Assembly (NCBI GenBank): GCA_013215295.1
Contig: JABSOZ010000009.1
Coordinates: 149,886-213,885, forward strand
DNA from: Colwellia sp.
GTDB lineage: Bacteria > Pseudomonadota > Gammaproteobacteria > Enterobacterales > Alteromonadaceae
Direction of reading: 5' to 3'
Length of the DNA stretch: 64,000 nt
The position numbers and the translations under genes are program-made. The notes under the pieces are model-generated. The model searched no databases. It saw only the letters and a program-made list of their open reading frames with translations, and was not told where the DNA came from. Positions within the stretch are counted from its first letter, which is position 1. Each line of letters starts with the position of its first letter. Below, piece after piece: positions 1 through 9,372 of this stretch.

Positions 1-149
1 GTGTTATTTATCTTGCCATGATTGCCAAGCGAATAAGTCAAGGAAAGTACGATAACAAAGGATATCAAATTGTTGAAATAACTGGACTATATTGGCATTT
101 TGTTGATTTAGTTTGGGTATTCATTTTTGCATTTTTCTATTTATGGTGA
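1..149 (+). CDS. Heme-copper oxidase subunit III, C-terminal end (5' partial)
   Basis: The reading frame enters from the left edge (first full codon at base 3) and stops with TGA at 147-149, so only about 48 codons are visible. They encode an amphipathic stretch followed by a last transmembrane helix containing ITGLYWHFVDLVWVFIF. The YWHFVDxVWxFIF pattern is typical of the end of cytochrome oxidase subunit III (CoxC/CyoC family), an inner-membrane subunit of the terminal oxidase. The downstream genes (subunit IV, heme O synthase, SCO) fit an oxidase operon. Whether the enzyme is a cytochrome c or a quinol oxidase cannot be settled from this fragment. Confidence 0.85.
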   Translation, partial: VIYLAMIAKRISQGKYDNKGYQIVEITGLYWHFVDLVWVFIFAFFYLW

Positions 150-156
150 GGCTAGC

Positions 157-507
157 ATGATGAAAGAACACACAGAAACACAACGTGTTACATCGAATGT
201 TCCACAGCAACATCCGATCTCAATGTACTTAAAAGTATGGTTATTACTTTTTGTCTTAAGTGCCTGTTCTTACATGGTTGATTACTTTCAATTTCAAGGC
301 ATGCTGAGATGGACACTTATTTTAGCTTTTATGTTTTTAAAAGCGGGCTTAATTATTATGGTTTTTATGCACTTAGCATGGGAGCGTATGGCGGTTAAAT
401 TTTTATTGTTTTTACCCCCGATTGCGATTTTAATTTTTATTGTTTTGATGTCGAGTGAGGCTGATTATGTTTTTATCAGCAGAATGGTTTCTTTTTTTAA
501 TCCTTGA
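157..507 (+). CDS. Heme-copper oxidase subunit IV (prokaryotic type)
   Basis: This 116-residue inner-membrane protein has three predicted transmembrane helices, roughly residues 22-42, 50-70 and 78-98. The second carries the FLKAGLIIMVFMHLAWE signature of bacterial oxidase subunit IV, a small subunit that helps assemble the oxidase. I start it at the first of two adjacent ATGs (157), 7 bases after the subunit III stop, because a GGTGAG ribosome site overlaps that stop. An upstream in-frame ATG at 127 lies inside the subunit III gene and is less likely. It is 29 bp before heme O synthase, consistent with one operon. Confidence 0.85.
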   Translation: MMKEHTETQRVTSNVPQQHPISMYLKVWLLLFVLSACSYMVDYFQFQGMLRWTLILAFMFLKAGLIIMVFMHLAWERMAVKFLLFLPPIAILIFIVLMSSEADYVFISRMVSFFNP

Positions 508-536
508 TATTGTCAACTTACGTTTAAGGAAAGCCA

Positions 537-1442
537 ATGAAAAATAATGTTATTACTTTGGTGATATCGCCTAAATTGCCGACTTGGCAAGACTATCTAG
601 CCTTATGCAAACTGAAAGTGGTGTTGATGATATTGATAACTTCCATGGTTGGCATGTATCTAGCCAGTGCTCAAAACTTTGATATAAAATTGATGTTGAT
701 CGCTAATATTGCCATTGGCTTTGCTGCGAGTGCTGCTGCAGTTATCAACCATGTTGTGGATGCTAACATTGATGCAAAAATGCAAAGAACGAAATGGCGG
801 CCGCTCGTTAAGCAAAGTATTGGCAGCAAACAGGCGCTGATTTTTGCCACTGCTTTGGCCTTTAGCTCGATGTTCTTACTGTTGAAATATGTCAATGTAT
901 TAACTGCATTACTTACTTTAGTGGGCTTTATTGGTTATGCCGTGATTTATACTTGTTTTTTAAAGCATAAAACACCACAAAATATTGTTTACGGTGGTTT
1001 TGCTGGTGCTATACCTCCTTTGCTCGGTTGGACCAGTATCACCAATAGCATTGACCTAGAGCCCTTATTACTCACGCTGATTATTTTCTTGTGGACACCC
1101 GCTCATTTTTGGCCATTAGCCATAGACAGAATTGAAGATTATCGACAAGCCAACGTACCTATGTTGCCAGTCGTTAAAGGGATTGACTACACCAAGACCT
1201 GTGTTGTGATTTATACTATAGCGACAGTTCTTGCTAGTTTATTACCGTATTTTTTCCATTATTCGGGTGAGGTTTATTTATACTTGGTGTTAGTACTTGG
1301 CCTGTGGTTTGGCTATTTTGCGGTACAACTTAAAATCAATGAAAATAATCAATTACCATTAAAAACCTTCCGTATTTCAATTTACTATTTGATTGCACTG
1401 TTTCTTGCTTTATTACTTGATCGCTTAATTGTACTTTGGTGA
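537..1442 (+). CDS. cyoE: Heme O synthase (protoheme IX farnesyltransferase)
   Basis: This 301-residue integral membrane protein is of the UbiA prenyltransferase superfamily. It adds a farnesyl group to protoheme to give heme O, the cofactor of heme-copper oxidases. The Asp-rich substrate motifs are present: NHVVDANIDAKMQRTKWRPL around residues 77-97, including the family-typical R-T-x-x-R-P-L, and DRIEDYRQANVPMLPV around residues 197-212. Length matches the family (about 300). ATG at 537 follows an AAGGAAAG site. It is the third gene of the oxidase operon, with the SCO gene beginning 7 bases after its stop. Confidence 0.93.
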   Translation: MKNNVITLVISPKLPTWQDYLALCKLKVVLMILITSMVGMYLASAQNFDIKLMLIANIAIGFAASAAAVINHVVDANIDAKMQRTKWRPLVKQSIGSKQALIFATALAFSSMFLLLKYVNVLTALLTLVGFIGYAVIYTCFLKHKTPQNIVYGGFAGAIPPLLGWTSITNSIDLEPLLLTLIIFLWTPAHFWPLAIDRIEDYRQANVPMLPVVKGIDYTKTCVVIYTIATVLASLLPYFFHYSGEVYLYLVLVLGLWFGYFAVQLKINENNQLPLKTFRISIYYLIALFLALLLDRLIVLW

Positions 1443-1449
1443 TAAAACA

Positions 1450-2196
1450 ATGATGAATAAAGGGTTTCAATCGCAACAAGCATTAGTACTGTTACCTATT
1501 TTAGTGATCATTGCATCAGCGATATATATTTATCGTTTAACCGCTAACAGCCATTTCCATAACGATGTGGAGCTGCCTACAATACAAGGATTTGTATTAA
1601 AAGAAGCGCAACAATTAACAAATATACAATTAACCGATCATCAGGGCATGCCCGTTAATCGTGACTATTTTCTAGGAAAATGGCGGTTTATTGCTTACGG
1701 CTATACTCAATGTCCTGATATTTGTCCAACCACTTTATTAACTTTAACTCAGTTTGCTAACTTGCTCAACGAAAGCCATGAGAATTTAGAAACCCAATTT
1801 GTTTTTTATACCGTTGACCCCTATCGTGATTCTCAAAAAATACTGGCACAGTACATTCATTATTTTTCAGAAAATTTTGTTGCTGTTCGTGCAAATAACT
1901 CAGCAGATGCCAGAAGTTTTCAGCAAAGTTTAGGAATAAAAGTTGAAATTACTCGCAGCTATGTAGATGAAGCGGATAAAAATGTTATTAAAAGTAAACA
2001 TTCCCAAACAGTAGCCAAAAATGACTTGTTTTATCAAGTAAGCCATGGACTAGCGATATTTTTAATAAATCCTGATGCTGAACTACAGGCCGTATTTTTA
2101 CCCGAAATAACAGAACTCGGTATAAAGAGTTTTACCCCGAAGATGCTTTATCATGATTATTTAAAAGTTATAAATTATTATCAACAAGGTAGTTAA
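1450..2196 (+). CDS. SCO1/SenC family copper chaperone
   Basis: This 248-residue protein has one N-terminal membrane anchor and a periplasmic thioredoxin-like domain. The copper-binding motif CPDIC (in YTQCPDICPTTL, about residue 90) and the later histidine in VSHGLAIFLI (about residue 198) are the three SCO metal ligands. SCO proteins deliver copper to the CuA or CuB site of the oxidase, which fits the operon. I prefer the double ATG at 1450/1453. A TTG at 1429 would overlap the heme O synthase gene and has no clear ribosome site. Confidence 0.9.
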   Translation: MMNKGFQSQQALVLLPILVIIASAIYIYRLTANSHFHNDVELPTIQGFVLKEAQQLTNIQLTDHQGMPVNRDYFLGKWRFIAYGYTQCPDICPTTLLTLTQFANLLNESHENLETQFVFYTVDPYRDSQKILAQYIHYFSENFVAVRANNSADARSFQQSLGIKVEITRSYVDEADKNVIKSKHSQTVAKNDLFYQVSHGLAIFLINPDAELQAVFLPEITELGIKSFTPKMLYHDYLKVINYYQQGS

Positions 2197-2252
2197 CCCC
2201 AAGATAAAGTGGGTATTTATAAGTGTTTCATCGCAGACATTTTATGTCCTTG

Positions 2253-4367
2253 TTAATCCACCTTACTTAATTCGACAATTTCTTTCTTTGCAGAAATTAT
2301 TTGTGTCAATAACAGCTGTTCTTGTTGTACATCACTAAGATACCCTGCGTATTTATTGAGTTGTTGTATCATTTTATAATTACCGGTTTGAAGGTTATAT
2401 GACCACAGTTGATGGTTATCATTAATTCCCAGTAATGCTTTCTTCGTCATGACCATACGATAGTTTTTCTGGTTATGGTTTAAATTATTTATTTTAATAG
2501 TTTGCTTTGACTCGATTCGCCAGTAGTCATGATTTTCATCTAAATAAACCATTACCCCATTTTCGTTCATTGCGGCCCATTGTGCATCTGTTTCAGCCGA
2601 TAAAGTTAACTCGCCATTTAATGTGTTGTATGTCATCAGTTTATTTTTGCTAGACCCTCCTGCTAACAATAACAGGGTATTGGAAAAGTCAGATTGGTAT
2701 AGTTGCTTGACCATAACATCAAGGGGAATTAGCTCAACTTTTCCAACCAGTGAAACGCGATACAACTTTCCATTAACCGCCGTGAAAATACTTTCACTAT
2801 CGCTCGACCAACCAATGCCATCAATCGTTGTCCCTAAGGGAAATTGGGTAAGCTGTTGAGGATGTTTATCATCTGTTATCCACAATTGTTTAGTACCTGA
2901 GCGTTCGGAAATAAACGTGATTAAATCACCATCGGGCTGAAATTTCGCATCCTGATCTTTTGATGTTGAGCGAGAAATACTCGGATAGGGTTGAAATACC
3001 TGATTAAAATCGAGTTCCGATTGTTCGTTGGCAATTTCATTAAAATGAATCCGAGCAATATCGGTGTCTAATGTGCCATAAGTAGCCACTAGTTTTGTAC
3101 CGTTAGGATGAAAACGTACGCCATAAATATTTTCATATAAAGGCACTTTAATTTCAGTTATATCGCCATTGAAAGATAAAGAAAACAGCTGTTTCTTCGT
3201 GGTAAAAACCAACTGTTCTTCCATCGGTGAAAAAGTTGGATTTATATAAAGAAAGGGAGACATTCCAGCTGGTCTGTTAATAATATGACTAGCGAGTAAT
3301 GCGCCCTCGTTATCAAGTATATCTAACAGATGTTGGTCTAAGTCATTAGTGCTAATAGCAGCGATTAAGTTATGAGAGGCAGAATAGGATAAATTATAAA
3401 TAGCTCTATCTTTAGGCGCATACAGTTCACTCACTTGGTTGTTATGAGTGGTGTGACGCATAATCTTCCAAGCGTCGTCAATATTTTGTAGCATTGCGAT
3501 ACTCTCATCGTTTAACCAATAGGGCATATTAAATTCTAACTCTTGGCACTGCTTTATTATTTTAGGTTGTTGTGGTGTGTTGAGCGCTTCTCCAAAATGT
3601 AAAGTGACCAAATCCCTGCATTCTACTGTTTGGCTTTTTGCTGTGTTATTTACTTGTTTACAGCCGTTTTTAGCCAAAAATATCAGTTGTTTACCATCAG
3701 GAGAAAAACTAAGGCTGCTATACCAAGCCGCCGACTGGGTCAGTTGTATCTCTTGCTGGCTTTTTAGGTCTATTGCCCATAAGTTACTTTCACAAAGGCC
3801 ATCATATCGGTGAAACACAATGTAGCGGCCATCTGGTGAATAACTCGCACCACCTTCTTTTTCATCACTTGTGGTTAATGGCGTCAGTTTGTTAAAAGCC
3901 AGCTCAGAGGTGCCAGTTGAAAAATAGCTAAGTCCAAGAATAGATAAAAGTAAAATACCTACAAATAGCGCGGCTAACTTAGAGGAGGGCAAGGCAAGTT
4001 TTGTTGTTATATCTTGTGTTCTTGCGACTTTATTTGTCAAAGGCTCAGTTAATTGCCATTTCACCGCTGTTTCTAAACTATAGCCTTGCTTTGCATGAGT
4101 TTTGATCAACGATTGATTTTTACCATTGTCACCAAGCGCTTTGCGAAGTTGAGCAATACAACGTTGCAGGGAATTCGGAGAAACAATGGTCTCTTGCCAC
4201 ACATGAGTCATAATGGCGTCTTGAGTGACAACGCTCCCTTGGTGTTCGGCAAGATAAGTTAGCACTGCCAAGGCTTTTGGCTGCATAGTGACAGTCAGGC
4301 CTTGTTGCGTTATTTGGTTTCTGGAAAGATCGATAAAACTGTTATTAATCCAATACTTCTGCGCCAT
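2253..4367 (-). CDS. CadC-like membrane regulator with C-terminal beta-propeller
   Basis: This 704-residue protein has three parts. An OmpR/PhoB-type winged helix (about residues 5-100, with ALAVLTYLAEHQGSVVTQD and LRKALGDN) is followed by one transmembrane helix at about 130-149. A long periplasmic region then carries TolB/WD40-like propeller repeats such as GGASYSPDGRYIVFHR, LSFSPDGKQLIFLA and FQPDGDLITFIS. The arrangement is that of ToxR/CadC one-component regulators, which bind DNA in the cytoplasm and sense in the periplasm; the signal is unknown. It is transcribed away from the metallo-beta-lactamase-fold gene across a 516-bp gap, so it may control that gene. It converges on the oxidase operon. 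Confidence 0.85.
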   Translation of the reverse strand: MAQKYWINNSFIDLSRNQITQQGLTVTMQPKALAVLTYLAEHQGSVVTQDAIMTHVWQETIVSPNSLQRCIAQLRKALGDNGKNQSLIKTHAKQGYSLETAVKWQLTEPLTNKVARTQDITTKLALPSSKLAALFVGILLLSILGLSYFSTGTSELAFNKLTPLTTSDEKEGGASYSPDGRYIVFHRYDGLCESNLWAIDLKSQQEIQLTQSAAWYSSLSFSPDGKQLIFLAKNGCKQVNNTAKSQTVECRDLVTLHFGEALNTPQQPKIIKQCQELEFNMPYWLNDESIAMLQNIDDAWKIMRHTTHNNQVSELYAPKDRAIYNLSYSASHNLIAAISTNDLDQHLLDILDNEGALLASHIINRPAGMSPFLYINPTFSPMEEQLVFTTKKQLFSLSFNGDITEIKVPLYENIYGVRFHPNGTKLVATYGTLDTDIARIHFNEIANEQSELDFNQVFQPYPSISRSTSKDQDAKFQPDGDLITFISERSGTKQLWITDDKHPQQLTQFPLGTTIDGIGWSSDSESIFTAVNGKLYRVSLVGKVELIPLDVMVKQLYQSDFSNTLLLLAGGSSKNKLMTYNTLNGELTLSAETDAQWAAMNENGVMVYLDENHDYWRIESKQTIKINNLNHNQKNYRMVMTKKALLGINDNHQLWSYNLQTGNYKMIQQLNKYAGYLSDVQQEQLLLTQIISAKKEIVELSKVD

Positions 4368-4883
4368 TTAGGCAATCCGCAATAGTTTTAAGTAAATGTT
4401 AACACAGGCAATGTCGTTATTGAATACGTCAAACCTGTTAGATGACACAATGCATCTGGCTTACAACGGATAAACCTCCTATACATTTCTTTTCAACAGA
4501 CGAATTCCAGATGAAACTGTATTGACAAATTAGGAACACTAACAATTTGTTACTCAGGTTATATGTTGCCAGCATAACCTGATTACTTGTATTGATGTAG
4601 GCAGCAATGAAGTGATTTCAACCTTGCTGCTATTCAAAATAACATTCTTTGCATTGAATATTTTTTAAGTATTTTACCTCTCTCATCAAATTCAGGATTT
4701 TCACGTGGAATAAGAAAATATTCGTAAATTGTTATAATTATTAACAAAATCATCGAGAGATCATGCAGAAATCAGCAATAAATCATTCTTTTTACCTCAT
4801 AAGTCGGCAGTATTGTTTTAGTAAGTCAGCTGGCAAATGCCATCGCTTATCATCATGCAATTAAAATTGGAGTACGGCCATTA
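4368..4883. other. Divergent intergenic region, 516 bp
   Basis: AT-rich spacer between the CadC-like gene (minus) and the hydrolase gene (plus). I see no gene, RNA or terminator hairpin. It should hold the promoters of both flanking genes. A TTGACA hexamer lies at 4522-4527, but no good -10 box follows at the right distance, so I do not call a promoter. A possible 12-codon ATG frame at 4763 has no support. Confidence 0.5.
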
Positions 4884-6164
4884 ATGAAAATATTGAAATA
4901 TTTATGCCGAGGCATTTTAAAAACGTTACAAGCAAAATCAATTCGAACGGCGCTAAGTGTTGTCGTTACGGTACTCCCAATAAGTGCTTATGCCTCAGAG
5001 CCATTACATTCGCTTAATGCGGTGGAGCGGCAAAAAAATCAATTGGCTATTCAATACGAATACACCAAAGACAATCCGATTACATCTAATAAATCTATTG
5101 TTTTTAATAAAATAGCTCAAAATATTTACCTTGCTAAGTACTATGGTGCTAATGCAGGCCTAGTGGTCGGTAAACATGGTCTTTTACTGATTGAGAGCAA
5201 AGGAATGCTAGAAGAGGGGGCACAAAAGCTGCTCGCGGCGGTGAGAAAAATATCTGATAAACCGATTAAATATGTAATAAATACTCACTCTCATTTTGAT
5301 CATTCTGGTGGGAATGCTTTTTTCGCTCAAAAAGGCGCCATCGTCATTGCTCAAGAAAACTATCGATTTACCCCGATAGCACATCATTTGAGGTTTGATA
5401 AAAAACTTACTTTAACCATGGGAAGTGAGGAAATAGTTGCCTATCATGCTCCTTCTCATACGCTTGATTCAACCATCATACATTTACCCAGCAGTAACGT
5501 AATTTTTATGGGCGACAATTTTAGTTCTTCTTGGTTATTGTATGAGGGGGCAAATGGTGGCTCTGGCTATCGGAAAACCATGAAGTTAGCGCTGTCATTG
5601 ACTGACAGTAAAACCATTGTTGTGCCCGGACATGGTGAGCTAAGTCATGTTGACGGTCTAATAAAAAACGATAAAGCGAAAAGTGCATTTAGGAAAAAAA
5701 TAGGTCAACTATTTGCTAAAGGTTGGACGGTAAAGCAAATATCTGAAAATCAAGCAGCACAAGATATTCTGAAAAACTACCAAGGTGTTAAAAATGACGG
5801 TAGTCCCATTCATCTTAAAAAAATTCAAGACATTATCGACGCCAATTTTATTGAGCCGATTGTCATCTCTAAAGCCATACAAAATAGGTACGTTGGGCAG
5901 TACAAAATGATAAGTGGAAAGATTGTAGAAATAGTCAAAGTTGATGGGAAATTAATAGCACGCATGGAAGGTAGTTTTATCGCTCAGTTAAAAGCAATGT
6001 CGACGACTCGTTTCGATCTTGTTGGCTTTCCCTATACTCAAGGCGAAACTATTGAGTTTACCGATAACAGGGTTGATAACACGCTGGCATTGACGATCAA
6101 AATACCTGAAAGTTTTGTTATGAATTATTGGCTTGAAGAAGGTACGGGGATCAAAATTAAATAA
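4884..6164 (+). CDS. Secreted metallo-beta-lactamase-fold hydrolase
   Basis: This 426-residue protein has an N-terminal hydrophobic stretch ending in SAYASEP near residue 38, probably a signal peptide with a long basic n-region. The metal-binding set is complete: THSHFDH (H135, H137, D139, H140), H192 in PSHTLDS, D211 in FMGDNF, and H250 in VPGHGE. This is a dinuclear zinc hydrolase of the MBL superfamily. About 130 residues after the core may form an extra substrate domain. The substrate is unknown, and nothing here shows beta-lactam activity. It is followed 81 bp later by the first esterase gene. Confidence 0.85.
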   Translation: MKILKYLCRGILKTLQAKSIRTALSVVVTVLPISAYASEPLHSLNAVERQKNQLAIQYEYTKDNPITSNKSIVFNKIAQNIYLAKYYGANAGLVVGKHGLLLIESKGMLEEGAQKLLAAVRKISDKPIKYVINTHSHFDHSGGNAFFAQKGAIVIAQENYRFTPIAHHLRFDKKLTLTMGSEEIVAYHAPSHTLDSTIIHLPSSNVIFMGDNFSSSWLLYEGANGGSGYRKTMKLALSLTDSKTIVVPGHGELSHVDGLIKNDKAKSAFRKKIGQLFAKGWTVKQISENQAAQDILKNYQGVKNDGSPIHLKKIQDIIDANFIEPIVISKAIQNRYVGQYKMISGKIVEIVKVDGKLIARMEGSFIAQLKAMSTTRFDLVGFPYTQGETIEFTDNRVDNTLALTIKIPESFVMNYWLEEGTGIKIK

Positions 6165-6245
6165 TTTAACAGCAGTGTATTAGTTTAGCTATTAAATTAC
6201 TAAAAATATTGAATTGAATCACAATTAAAAGGAAATGTATTACTT

Positions 6246-7478
6246 ATGAAATTATTATTTATCTTTATGATTATATTGATGTCTGTAAATATACAGGCTC
6301 AAAATGGTCATTCTTCCCTTACGATAAAATCGGCTGGTCAATTAATGAATGTTAAAAGCATTCAAATAAAATCGAGCATTTTAGATGAGTCGCGAGAAAT
6401 TTATATATCACTTCCTCCAAATTACAATCAAAATGTACATGACTATCCACTTATTCTCATTTTAGATGGTGAATTCATGTTCGATATTGCTCGTTCCATG
6501 ACAACACTTTGGGCATCTCGGAACTATATGCCAGAAAGTATTATCATTGGACTACCAAATCCTACAAATGATAAACGTTTTGAAATGGCGCTTGAAGTTA
6601 AAGGAGATAATGGCAAAGTCTATTATCAAGGTGGTGGCGATCCAAAAACATATATTCAGTTTTTTAAAAATGAGCTGTTCCCATTTTTAGAAAAACATTA
6701 TCGTGTAAATACCAATCGTACAATTGTTGGTTTGTCTCCAACCAGTGGTGCTGTTTATCAAGCCTTTTGGGGAGATTCAGATTTGTTTAGGCATTATATT
6801 TCCATCAATGGAGGAATTTCTAGTCATTTAACTTCAGGAAAAACTGTTGGTGAAACACTTATTTCATCACTTAAGAATCATAATAATTCGACATTATATA
6901 TTGGTCAGACAAAGCGAGTTAAAGAAATTCAAGATGCTCGTGAGCTTAATCAGAAAAAATTTATTAAAAATTTCAATCATGGCAGTTCATCTAATGTGAG
7001 GCTTAAAGTTGATAATCTAGATGGTGAGTCTGGCTACGGAGTGGTGGTTGGGAGTTTATTTAATGCATTTAGGTTTATATACCCACGTGATATCTATAAT
7101 ATCAATTATTCAGAGATACTAGATTCAAAGGCTCCAGCAAAAGAAATTGAAAAAATTTATGATGATTTATCTAATCGATATGGATATAAAATTTACCCTG
7201 TAGAAGCCGCACATAACACCTTCTATAATTTATACCATTTGATGAGACGCTTGATAAATACTAACCGTATAGAAGAAGCCAAAAAATTGGTCCAATTAGG
7301 TTTGAAGTATTACCCTAACTCATCAAAATTCTATTATCGTCTTGCTCAAATTAATCAAGCTGAAAATGATAATAAGAATGCAAGAATTCATCTAAAAAAA
7401 TCGATTCGCTTAGCAAAAATATATGATAATGAAAATCTGGATATACTTACAGCAGAGTTAGATGAGTTATTAAACTAA
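6246..7478 (+). CDS. Esterase-fold (PF00756-like) TPR protein, probable catalytic His lost
   Basis: This 410-residue exported protein has a signal peptide ending near VNIQAQ. The alpha/beta-hydrolase domain is of the putative-esterase (Fes/IroE-like) family, about residues 38-280, with the nucleophile motif GLSPTSG (Ser164). A C-terminal TPR-like helical region spans about 315-405. It is a close paralogue of the gene at 7851, aligning almost without gaps over the esterase domain. At the place where that paralogue has His266 (EDHYG) this protein has Gly263 (ESGYG). His is the expected triad base in the family, so activity may be lost or changed. Codon use is more AT-rich than its neighbour. 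Substrate unknown. Confidence 0.8.
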   Translation: MKLLFIFMIILMSVNIQAQNGHSSLTIKSAGQLMNVKSIQIKSSILDESREIYISLPPNYNQNVHDYPLILILDGEFMFDIARSMTTLWASRNYMPESIIIGLPNPTNDKRFEMALEVKGDNGKVYYQGGGDPKTYIQFFKNELFPFLEKHYRVNTNRTIVGLSPTSGAVYQAFWGDSDLFRHYISINGGISSHLTSGKTVGETLISSLKNHNNSTLYIGQTKRVKEIQDARELNQKKFIKNFNHGSSSNVRLKVDNLDGESGYGVVVGSLFNAFRFIYPRDIYNINYSEILDSKAPAKEIEKIYDDLSNRYGYKIYPVEAAHNTFYNLYHLMRRLINTNRIEEAKKLVQLGLKYYPNSSKFYYRLAQINQAENDNKNARIHLKKSIRLAKIYDNENLDILTAELDELLN

Positions 7479-7652
7479 TATTCATGGGATAACAAAAATC
7501 CCTAGAGAATAGCTAGTGAAAAATATTTCATCGACAGCTGTTTTAAATTCTATAAAGGGCGTTAAAGCAGTTCGGTATATTTTCATGCTAACAAGAAATC
7601 AAACAAAGGCTAAAAAACAGTGAGCTGCTCCATTTTAGCCTACTAATTGGGC

Positions 7653-7760
7653 GTGATGTTTAAATATTGGCAGGAATTCTATCCTTATGCTGCCAATTCG
7701 CATGACAGCCTCGGCGATGCTTATACAGCAAACAATCAGTTTAATATGGACACAACCTAG
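7653..7760 (+). pseudogene. Decayed C-terminal remnant of a third esterase-TPR paralogue
   Basis: Within the 372-bp gap between the two esterase genes, a short open stretch (preceded by an in-frame TAA at 7644 and ended by TAG at 7758) encodes YWQEFYPYAANSHDSLGDAY. This is the typical YPxSANxxDSLGxAY beginning of the TPR segment at the end of such esterase-TPR proteins. No start or esterase domain precedes it, so I read it as the relic of an extra tandem copy. Nothing else recognisable lies in 7479-7850 apart from the leader of the next gene. Confidence 0.5.
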
Positions 7761-7850
7761 TTAACTGGTTTGTCCTTATTCTTTATTCGACTAATTATTG
7801 AAAGTTAACAGGGGCTTAAATGCTCTCCTAGACTCATTAAAGGAATACAA

Positions 7851-9086
7851 ATGCGCTGTTATATCAGATATATCATCATTACAATCTCGTTTATTATTTT
7901 TAATGCACATGCGTTAGAAATTAACTTACAAAAACAAGAACATATTATTTCGGGAGATAAATATAGTTTTAAATCTTCAGTACTGGATGAAGAGCGTGAA
8001 ATATTTATATCATTGCCCGAAAATTATGAACACTCTGCTCATCATTACCCTGTCATTTATGTGATGGATGCTGAATTTCTATTTGATTTAACGCGTTCAA
8101 TGGTGGTGATCCGAGCTGCCAGAAATTATATGCCAGAAAGCATTATAGTGGGCATAGCAAATAATACCGGTAAACGCATAGACATGGCGTTAGAGCTGTA
8201 TGACGATAATGGTAGTCCTTTTTTTTATGGGGATAATTTGGGCCAAGCAGCACGGTACCTTAAATTTTTTAGAAATGAACTGATACCCAATATCGAAAAA
8301 CAATTTAGGGTTAACTCTCATAGAACCATTATAGGGATGTCACCTTCATTTGGTCCTGTGTTACAAGCATTTTGGTCTGAGCCAGACTTATTTAGTGGCT
8401 ATATAGTCTTGGCTGCTGAAATAGGTAAAAAGCTAAAGTCCGGTGTAACCGTGGGGGATAAACTAATTAAAGCAATATCAGACAAAAACAGAGCTAATGC
8501 GAGTATTTATATCGGGACGGGTAGTCGTGATATTATAAAAAGAGGAGCAAAAGAAGCGGCACTCTATGTAGATATTCCGGCTAAATTGAAAAATATAACC
8601 AACAAAAATATTAGATATAAATTCGAAATAGTGCATGATGAAGACCATTACGGCATGTCAATTCCTGGTATTCAGCATGGCCTAGAAACCATTTATGCTA
8701 GAGGGATTTGGGATGTTAATTATCGAGAATTTTGGAACAGTGCTGATCCAGCACAAGCTCTAATGGATAAGTATCAAGCATTATCCGCACATTATGGATT
8801 CAAAATTATACCGATAGAAAAGTCTTTTCACTCTATTAATAATATGTTGAAAACAGCAGAGATCTTATATAGACAAAAAAAGACGAAAGATTTAATACCT
8901 TGGTTAACACTTGCTACTGAATATTATCCTCACTCTCCTGCGATATACAGTCAGTTGTCAAAAGCATATGGCCAAGCCGGAAATCATAAGTTGGCGGTAA
9001 ACTCCGCAGAAAAAGCGGTTAAGCTGGCCCAAGATACCGAAGATATGAATATTTATAAGTCAATGCTAGAAACTTTAATGAAGTAA
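7851..9086 (+). CDS. Esterase-fold (PF00756-like) TPR protein, triad apparently intact
   Basis: This 411-residue exported protein has a signal peptide ending near NAHALE (residue 22). The esterase-family alpha/beta-hydrolase domain carries the nucleophile motif GMSPSFG (Ser164) and a His in HDEDHYGMS (His266). TPR-like helices at about 330-405 include YYPHSPAIYSQLSKAYGQAG. The family includes enterobactin/salmochelin esterases, but most members with this TPR tail are uncharacterised, so I make no substrate claim. ATG 7851 follows an AAAGGA site. It is the paralogue of the gene at 6246. A hairpin follows 37 bp after the stop. Confidence 0.82.
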   Translation: MRCYIRYIIITISFIIFNAHALEINLQKQEHIISGDKYSFKSSVLDEEREIFISLPENYEHSAHHYPVIYVMDAEFLFDLTRSMVVIRAARNYMPESIIVGIANNTGKRIDMALELYDDNGSPFFYGDNLGQAARYLKFFRNELIPNIEKQFRVNSHRTIIGMSPSFGPVLQAFWSEPDLFSGYIVLAAEIGKKLKSGVTVGDKLIKAISDKNRANASIYIGTGSRDIIKRGAKEAALYVDIPAKLKNITNKNIRYKFEIVHDEDHYGMSIPGIQHGLETIYARGIWDVNYREFWNSADPAQALMDKYQALSAHYGFKIIPIEKSFHSINNMLKTAEILYRQKKTKDLIPWLTLATEYYPHSPAIYSQLSKAYGQAGNHKLAVNSAEKAVKLAQDTEDMNIYKSMLETLMK

Positions 9087-9122
9087 GCAATTAACAAACG
9101 ACTACAAATCAGTTAACTTCTT

Positions 9123-9155
9123 CGCCTTGCTCAGTATTTTTTGAAGAGCAAGGCG
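9123..9155 (+). terminator. Hairpin after second esterase gene
   Basis: A perfect 10-bp stem CGCCTTGCTC / GAGCAAGGCG (9123-9132 and 9146-9155) encloses a 13-nt T-rich loop. It sits 37 bp after the esterase stop. Only a weak T run follows, so it is a probable rather than canonical intrinsic terminator. Confidence 0.55.
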
Positions 9156-9372
9156 TTACCAATATAAAAATCTGAGATGTCAGTTATCGTATCTACTAGT
9201 CGGCCTACAATTGGGCTAAAATGATATTCGACAAACATTATGATTGTGAAACGTTTTTGTCGTAGTTTTTTATCGTTTCATAGCTATTTTTATGTTGTTT
9301 GTCGCTACGTTCTTGTTAAACATAGAAGTAAACAGATAAACTGTTCCCTAATAACAACATTCCTCAAATTAA

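Noticed and set aside
4884..6164. Calling the MBL-fold protein a beta-lactamase
   Set aside because: The metal ligands define the superfamily only; sequence around them and the extra C-terminal region do not single out a beta-lactamase class.
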